Shown piece by piece: positions 57,969-64,000 of a stretch of 64,000 nucleotides of DNA (positions within the stretch are counted from its first letter, which is position 1; each line of letters opens with the position of its first letter). The stretch lies in NCBI GenBank assembly GCA_003260075.1, contig QLIY01000114.1, forward strand, positions 1 to 64,000, written 5' to 3'. A program made the position numbers and the translations under genes. The notes beneath the pieces were generated by a model. It was not told where the DNA came from. It saw only the letters and a list, made by a program, of their open reading frames with translations, and did no database searches. Source of the stretch: Phallusia mammillata. Its lineage: Eukaryota; Chordata; Ascidiacea; Phlebobranchia; Ascidiidae.

Positions 57969-58230
57969 ATGTTGTCAAATAAATTGGCCGAGGGCGTTTG
58001 CTTTTGCTTTCTTCTGTCTGATTTGTCTGATTCCGCCGAGTAACTCACAGTTGCATCAAGCCTGTACTCTTAATTGACGAGTGAAGGAGGGTACGACTAC
58101 CACGTGAACTGCGACATGCAGACGAAAAGTGGAGGATGGAATCTAGTGGCATCTGTGCATGAAAACATGAGAACAACATAAGAGGGAGGGGGAAGCGGTC
58201 ATCGATGCACTCAAGGTGACTGCTGTTCAC
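57969..58230 (+). pseudogene. Truncated intelectin pseudogene
   Basis: From ATG 57969 a signal-peptide-like segment (LAEGVCFCFLL) is followed in another frame by SQLHQACTLN, matching SQLEQACTLS of the intact gene, then a stop. Directly afterwards comes an exon 2-like segment (SEGGYDYHVNCDMQ, then GGWNLVASVHENM), which also ends in a stop, then a decayed CTQGD segment. The collagen stalk, the rest of exon 2 and exon 3 are missing. It is a duplicated and broken neighbour of the intelectin at 54685-56150. The other copy of this region (57075-57144) ends at the G10 seam after the signal-peptide part. Confidence 0.85.
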
Positions 58231-58329
58231 ATTTTTGACGTAAAATTTGTGCTGCACAGTCACATCATATAAGGTTACAGATGTAAAGTTCTTGGGGTTT
58301 CAAAAATGGTTGAGCGGACCCCTGGTTGG

Positions 58330-58649
58330 GAACGATCATGCGTTGTTTTCATTCATTTGCTTCCCCGATAGAGGAAACACAGTTACGACAAATTACAGTA
58401 CATTCTTAAGAACCACAAACAGAAGTTTAGCTGTAGAATTGGAAAGGGCCAATGTTTAGTGTTGAACAAGTTGGAAGGTGTCCACAAACAAACCGACGGT
58501 CACCGACGTCCAGCCTATCCTATCCTTCCACCGCCGTTCTCCAGCTAAACACAAGCCAAGACACCGGAGAACTTACTGTTTGTTGGGCGTCGTTGGTGCG
58601 ACTTGTGCTCTATAAGTCGCTTTAAACCCATGACGCCGACAAACGAACT
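58330..58649 (+). repeat. Diverged edge unit of the tandem array
   Basis: 58395-58460 and 58490-58649 align with parts of the 1,514 bp unit (for example accacaaacagaagttt, tttgttgggcgtcgttg) but with many differences, as usual for the edge of a tandem array. Confidence 0.7.
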
Positions 58650-59168
58650 GCCCGCTAGACGGTCATGTTGAGACGATGTCTAGTTGTGGTGAGGGCTTTG
58701 CGTTTGGCGTGCTTGAGCGCTCGCCTGCGCAAGTGCGACATCCCTTCGCCACGTTACCACCTAATGCCACGTCGCTGGCTTGCTGTTGTTCTCACGTGAC
58801 AAAACGTTTTCTCTTCGAACAATTGCAGCACATTCCCACAAACCACAAACAGAAGTTTGTTGGTGGAATTGAAAAGGGGCAATTTTTCCTTTTCTTTTGA
58901 GCTTTGGGAGGCGAAGTCTTGCTGCTTCGGGGCTAACGCGTCACTGCCTAGCAAGTGCTGTGCACTTTGCTTTGCGGTGTCGTGGAAGCTTGCGTTGCTA
59001 AGTACCATCGCCTCGTGACAAGCTACGGACCAGCTCCGCTTCCCTTGGGCGAGGGAGGGCGCAGTGCTGGGGCTAAGTGCTCCAGCATTGCTCCCCTTTC
59101 TTGTTCAAGAAGCCGCCTAGCGGGATGCTTCTGCTCCCGCTGTGCTTGGCTACTGTGAGCGGGCTTGG

Positions 59169-59175
59169 TATAAAA
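59169..59175 (+). promoter_or_regulatory. TATA-like box in repeat unit 1
   Basis: The sequence ggtataaaagagcc lies in a GC-rich context, about 130 bp upstream of an aaaATG at 59299. This has the form of a strong polymerase II core promoter; transcription is inferred only. Confidence 0.45.
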
Positions 59176-60682
59176 GAGCCTTGTACTCTTTTGTCATTTG
59201 TCTCATTTCCTGATCATCGCTAGCTACGTAAAAATCCGAATACTTTTGGGGGGACCGCCGCCTCGCAGCAGCAGCAGCCGCAGCAGCTGCACGACAAAAT
59301 GTGGTGGTCTCCGTCGTCGTATACGTCGTCATGGTTAACAGTAATCCCCACGTCCACGTGGACTCGGGCAACGCCAAGACCTCGACTCGCTACAAGAGAG
59401 GAGCGGTGCCGAGCACAAGGCCCAGCACCGATCCTCTCGAGCAAGCCGAGAGGCCGGCGCTACAAACAGAAGCCAACTCGACTAGTCCCCCGTTGCTGTC
59501 GAAACAGAATAGCGTCGTTGCTCGGGAAACCGGCCGTGAAGCCGATTCCCGAGCTCTGACGTCACCTGTGACGGAGCTGGGGACGAGCCGACGTCCGAGC
59601 TGTCGAAACAACCAGAACGAGCTTCACTCGAGCCCTAAAACTTGGGCTATTTCATTAGATGTCCATATTTTCTGTTTGTGGTTTCCTTTTCGGTGGACTC
59701 ATTTTCATGCAATCACGTGGTCGCAACGTGGACACGGTTGAATAGTTCCTAGTCACGTGACTGACTGCTTCGGCGCGAGAATCCCCCGAGTCGAAGCGCG
59801 CACTGTGTCAGCAGGTCCCTCCTCAAAGACTGTTGGATGGAACTTGGTCGCTGAAATCGACCCGCTCCGTCACTGGTCCTGCTTGTCACGACCCGTTTTT
59901 GGAGCAGACCGCGTGCCAGGCACCAGGGAGTCGATGTCATAACCACATCAGACTCCATTTTCCAGTGTTTGTGGTGCACCCACAAACACAAAGTGTCGCG
60001 GTTGCAGGCGGTCGCCGACGTTTGGCCGATGTTTCCACCGGTGTTCACCCGCTGAACCTGAGCCGAGCCACCGAGCAACTTACCGTTTGTTGGGCGTCGT
60101 TGGGTGCGACTTGTGCTTTACAAGCCGTCCTAACCGGTGCTACCGGAAAACGAACAGCCCTACGCCCGCTAGACGGTCGTGTTGAGACGATGTCTAGTTG
60201 TGGTGAGGGCTTTGCGTTTGGCGTGCTTGAGCGCTCGCCTGCGCAAGTGCGACATCCCTTCGCCACGTTACCACCTAATGCCACGTCGCTGGCTTGCTGT
60301 TGTTCTCACGTGACAAAACGTTTTCTCTTCGAACAATTGCAGCACATTCCCACAAACCACAAACAGAAGTTTGTTGGTGGAATTGAAAAGGGGCAATTTT
60401 TCCTTTTCTTTTGAGCTTTGGGAGGCGAAGTCTTGCTGCTTCGGGGCTAACGCGTCACTGCCTAGCAAGTGCTGTGCACTTTGCTTTGCGGTGTCGTGGA
60501 AGCTTGCGTTGCTAAGTACCATCGCCTCGTGACAAGCTACGGACCAGCTCCGCTTCCCTTGGGCGAGGGAGGGCGCAGTGCTGGGGCTAAGTGCTCCAGC
60601 ATTGCTCCCCTTTCTTGTTCAAGAAGCCGCCTAGCGGGATGCTTCTGCTCCCGCTGTGCTTGGCTACTGTGAGCGGGCTTGG

Positions 60683-60689
60683 TATAAAA
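60683..60689 (+). promoter_or_regulatory. TATA-like box in repeat unit 2
   Basis: Exact copy of the element at 59169, 1,514 bp downstream, with the same downstream ATG context. It is absent from the shortened third unit because of the 746 bp deletion. Confidence 0.45.
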
Positions 60690-62400
60690 GAGCCTTGTAC
60701 TCTTTTGTCATTTGTCTCATTTCCTGATCATCGCTAGCTACGTAAAAATCCGAATACTTTTGGGGGGACCGCCGCCTCGCAGCAGCAGCAGCAGCAGCAG
60801 CTGCACGACAAAATGTGGTGGTCTCCGTCGTCGTATACGTCGTCATGGTTAACAGTAATCCCCACGTCCACGTGGACTCGGGCAACGCCAAGACCTCGAC
60901 TCGCTACAAGAGAGGAGCGGTGCCGAGCACAAGGCCCAGCACCGATCCTCTCGAGCAAGCCGAGAGGCCGGCGCTACAAACAGAAGCCAACTCGACTAGT
61001 CCCCCGTTGCTGTCGAAACAGAATAGCGTCGTTGCTCGGGAAACCGGCCGTGAAGCCGATTCCCGAGCTCTGACGTCACCTGTGACGGAGCTGGGGACGA
61101 GCCGACGTCCGAGCTGTCGAAACAACCAGAACGAGCTTCACTCGAGCCCTAAAACTTGGGCTATTTCATTAGATGTCCATATTTTCTGTTTGTGGTTTCC
61201 TTTTCGGTGGACTCATTTTCATGCAATCACGTGGTCGCAACGTGGACACGGTTGAATAGTTCCTAGTCACGTGACTGACTGCTTCGGCGCGAGAATCCCC
61301 CGAGTCGAAGCGCGCACTGTGTCAGCAGGTCCCTCCTCAAAGACTGTTGGATGGAACTTGGTCGCTGAAATCGACCCGCTCCGTCACTGGTCCTGCTTGT
61401 CACGACCCGTTTTTGGAGCAGACCGCGTGCCAGGCACCAGGGAGTCGATGTCATAACCACATCAGACTCCATTTTCCAGTGTTTGTGGTGCACCCACAAA
61501 CACAAAGTGTCGCGGTTGCAGGCGGGCGCCGACGTTTGGCCGATGTTTCCACCGGTGTTCACCCGCTGAACCTGAGCCGAGCCACCGAGCAACGTACCGT
61601 TTGTTGGGCGTCGTTGGGGGCGACTTGTGCTTTACAAGCCGTCCTAACCGGTGCTACCGGAAAACGAACAGCCCTACGCCCGCTAGACGGTCGTGTTGAG
61701 ACGATGTCTAGTTGTGGTGAGGGCTTTGCGTTTGGCGTGCTTGAGCGCTCGCCTGCGCAAGTGCGACATCCCTTCGCCACGTTACCACCTAATGCCACGT
61801 CGCTGGCTTGCTGTTGTTCTCACGTGACAAAACGTTTTCTCTTCGAACAATTGCGGCACATTCCCACAAACCACAAACAGAAGTTTGTTGGTGGAATTGA
61901 AAAGGGGCAATTTTTCCTTTTCTTGTAAGCTTTGGGAGCCGAAGTCTTGCTGCTTCGGGGCTAACGCGTCACTGCCTAGCAAGTGCTGTGCACTTTGCTT
62001 TGCGGTGTCGTGGACACGGTTGAATAGTTCCTAGTCACGTGACTGACTGCTTCGGCGCGCGAGAATCCCCCGAGTCGAAGCGCGCACTGTGTCAGCAGGT
62101 CCCTCCTCAAAGACTGTTGGATGGAACTTGGTCGCTGAAATCGACCCGCTCCGGAACTGGTCCCGCTTGTCACGACCCGTTTTTGGAGCAGACCGCGTGC
62201 CAGGCACCAGGGAGTCGATGTCATAACCACATCAGACTCCATTTTCCAGTGTTTGTGGTGCACCCACAAACACAAAGTGTCGCGGTTGCAGGCGGGCGCC
62301 GACGTTTGGCCGATGTTTCCACCGGTGTTCACCCGCTGAACCTGAGCCGAGCCACCGAGCAACTTACCGTTTGTTGGGCGTCGTTGGGTGCGACTTGTGG

Positions 62401-64000
62401 TTTAGGAAGAGCAAACTGACATTCGCCAGGTAGCGTAATTTTCTTGTTTTTTAGAAATGATATTTGTTGTTTGATCATTACCACCGATTGGTGCTTTCCC
62501 TATTTTGAGATGATATTGAATAGGAGTCCAATGTCGTCATAATCCGACAAATTTTTTTTTGAATAAACATTTTGTTTCTGTTTTTTATTTTGAAAATGTC
62601 TGCTCGTTTCCTAAATTGATAGGGGTGCTGTAATTTTGTAGTGTTTTACTGAATAAGGCCAAAAAAATGTTTTTTACTTTTTTTTCATTTTAAAGCTTTG
62701 GCCTCCTACCGAATCTCACTCTAGGTTTAAACCGGAATCTATAAGTTTGGAGAGTTATGAAAGTCAGGTTTTTGTGTAAAATTCTTGTTTTATAAATACT
62801 GTGTTTCATTACATTTTAAATTATCAGCTGTAGCGGCCATGATATTGTCTTGTACAATGCTTACATTAACGTTTGCATTTTCGTGTGCAAGTGCCCCCCC
62901 CCCCTGTGTTTCATTACATTTTAAATTATCAGCTGTAGCGGCCATGATATTTTCTTGTACAATGCTTACATTAACGTTTGCATTTTCGTGTGCAAGTACA
63001 TTCCATACAACGACGGGAAATTTGAAACGTCTATTCAAGAATACAGAGAAAGAAAAGAAACGCTCTCTGTGTCATTATTAGCTATCAATTACGTGTATTG
63101 CAAAAATCAGGATTTTAAGATTTAATTCATAAGAGAATTGCGAGAATTTCAGCACGTTTTAATGAGCCTAGATTCACCAAAACTTCAGGAGCAATAGCTG
63201 AAGGCACTCAGGCAGGTGGCTCAATTGTCCTAGCCTGGCATCGACGTTTAGAGCGAAGCTGTGCACAAAATAAACCGCTGGCTGTTCTAAATTTTTTCAA
63301 CCATTCAAAACGCAGTTCCAGTTTTCATGCGGCACAGTGATAACTCAAGTTTCAATCAAAAACATTTGCCCTGTTCATTGGAGGCACAAATCGCACCAAA
63401 TGAATTCCTAGACGCACTGCATAATAATTTAGCCGAGTGTTTGCTAAAGAGACTACAACAAACTAGATCTGAATTCTACCAAAGGATTATCCTGATCACC
63501 GTTTTTGGACGCTTGACAATATAGAGAAGTGACAGTGACTAAACCAGCCTTGATATTTTAGCAACGGGTTAATCGTAATCAACTTGAGAGGATTACTTCA
63601 AGTCACGTTGCGCCGTCCAAACTCTCCTAGGCTCGTCTTTAAGAATCCGCTGAACTGTGACGATAACTAGCGTATACCTTTGAACCAAATATTTTCAATA
63701 TTGCAAGTCGTCATCGAGGTTTTGTGGCTTCACGGCAAAAGGATTTTAGTTATCTGTTGATGTTGCTGTTGTTGTTTTTTTGGCATAAACTTACACCTTC
63801 TTCTAAGCAGTAGTGATTATTATCTAAATCCATTAGACCTTGAAAAAACGAAGACAAAAATTCTTGTAAAAATTAAGATCGCTTCAACCAATAGTATATA
63901 CCCGAACGATTCTAAATAAAATATTGTTACCGTATTCGTTTTGTGCAATTTATTTTTCGCGTTCATTCTTTCCAGTTCTGGTATTTTTATTTTGTTCCGG
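62401..64000. other. Unassigned sequence at the window end
   Basis: No gene is recognised. It includes a duplicated block with a C11 seam (62803-62998). A short open stretch around 63340-63520 has some protein-like composition but no recognised family or splice context. Confidence 0.45.
62803..62998. repeat. About 91 bp direct duplication joined by C11
   Basis: 62803-62893 and 62905-62997 are copies differing by one base (tgtttcattacattttaaat), separated by C11 (62894-62904). This is one of only two seams with C instead of G on the plus strand. Confidence 0.88.

Larger units (their letters stand above)
58650..62400 (+). repeat. GC-rich tandem array with a 1,514 bp unit
   Basis: Unit 1 is about 58650-60163, unit 2 about 60164-61677, and unit 3 about 61678-62400. 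Units 1 and 2 differ at only a handful of positions over 1,514 bp. Unit 3 lacks 746 bp relative to unit 2 (equivalent to 60500-61245), with the junction at a shared cgtgg. The block is markedly more GC-rich than the rest of the window. Each complete unit holds a TATA-like box, a CAG-rich stretch (about 59268-59290; 60782-60803), several cacgtg and gacgtc motifs, and a near-palindrome gtgtttgtggtgcaccca and its complement. I recognise no protein or RNA gene in it; it could be a satellite, an amplified promoter-containing fragment or an LTR-like sequence. Confidence 0.92.

Noticed and set aside
59299..60414. Reading frames of 86-193 codons conserved between the tandem units
   Set aside because: The units are almost identical in DNA, so conservation is uninformative; open frames occur on both strands because of GC-richness, and no protein family is recognised. 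A short HVDSG resemblance to elongation factor 1-alpha is too small to mean anything.
63327..63524. Reading frame of 65 codons near the window end
   Set aside because: Composition is somewhat protein-like, but I found no family match, no partner exons and no start context; left unannotated.

Overview
Organism: this is animal nuclear DNA, AT-rich apart from one GC-rich repeat block, with compact multi-exon genes and GT-AG introns. It looks like an invertebrate chordate, most probably an ascidian tunicate. The main reasons are a true connexin split into ten coding exons (connexins are known from chordates, whereas most invertebrates use innexins), a fibrinogen-domain lectin and an intelectin each on a collagen-like stalk, and clear evidence of two very divergent haplotypes in one assembly. 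The species is an inference; no gene names it.

Layout: 1-2.75 kb holds transposon remnants, including a near-perfect foldback element carrying hammerhead-ribozyme-like motifs. 2.76-4.6 kb (+) is a secreted collagen/fibrinogen-domain lectin. 7.1-13.9 kb (-) is a connexin. 16.3-17.1 kb (+) is mitochondrial ribosomal protein L22 (MRPL22), split by an artificial-looking duplication. 19.1-22.4 kb (-) is STPG1, a PG-rich-repeat protein. 24.2-34.8 kb (+) is the F-actin capping protein beta subunit (CAPZB), with two alternative last exons like vertebrate beta1 and beta2. 37.9-52.1 kb (-) is a 23-exon coiled-coil protein matching CCDC150. 52.4-53.8 kb is a hAT transposon with a partial transposase. 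54.7-56.2 kb (+) is an intact collagen-stalk intelectin, followed by a duplicated region and an intelectin pseudogene. 58.3-62.4 kb is a GC-rich tandem array with a 1,514 bp unit. The last 1.6 kb has no recognisable gene.

How the genes relate: they look like independent neighbours rather than a pathway. The two lectins share the plan signal peptide, Cys-rich segment, collagen triplets, short helix, lectin head, and are plausible innate-immune proteins. STPG1 and CCDC150 suggest sperm or ciliary roles by homology; CAPZB and MRPL22 are housekeeping. STPG1 and CAPZB are divergent, CAPZB and CCDC150 convergent, CCDC150 and the intelectin divergent.

The most unusual global signal is about two dozen runs of 10-12 G (twice C), most of them joining a stretch to a slightly different second copy of itself. 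Transposon presence/absence between copies shows these copies are mostly alternative haplotypes, so they are probably assembly seams; they break MRPL22 and duplicate CCDC150 exon pieces. Exon coordinates were worked out by hand from splice sites and reading frame and may be off by a base or two.
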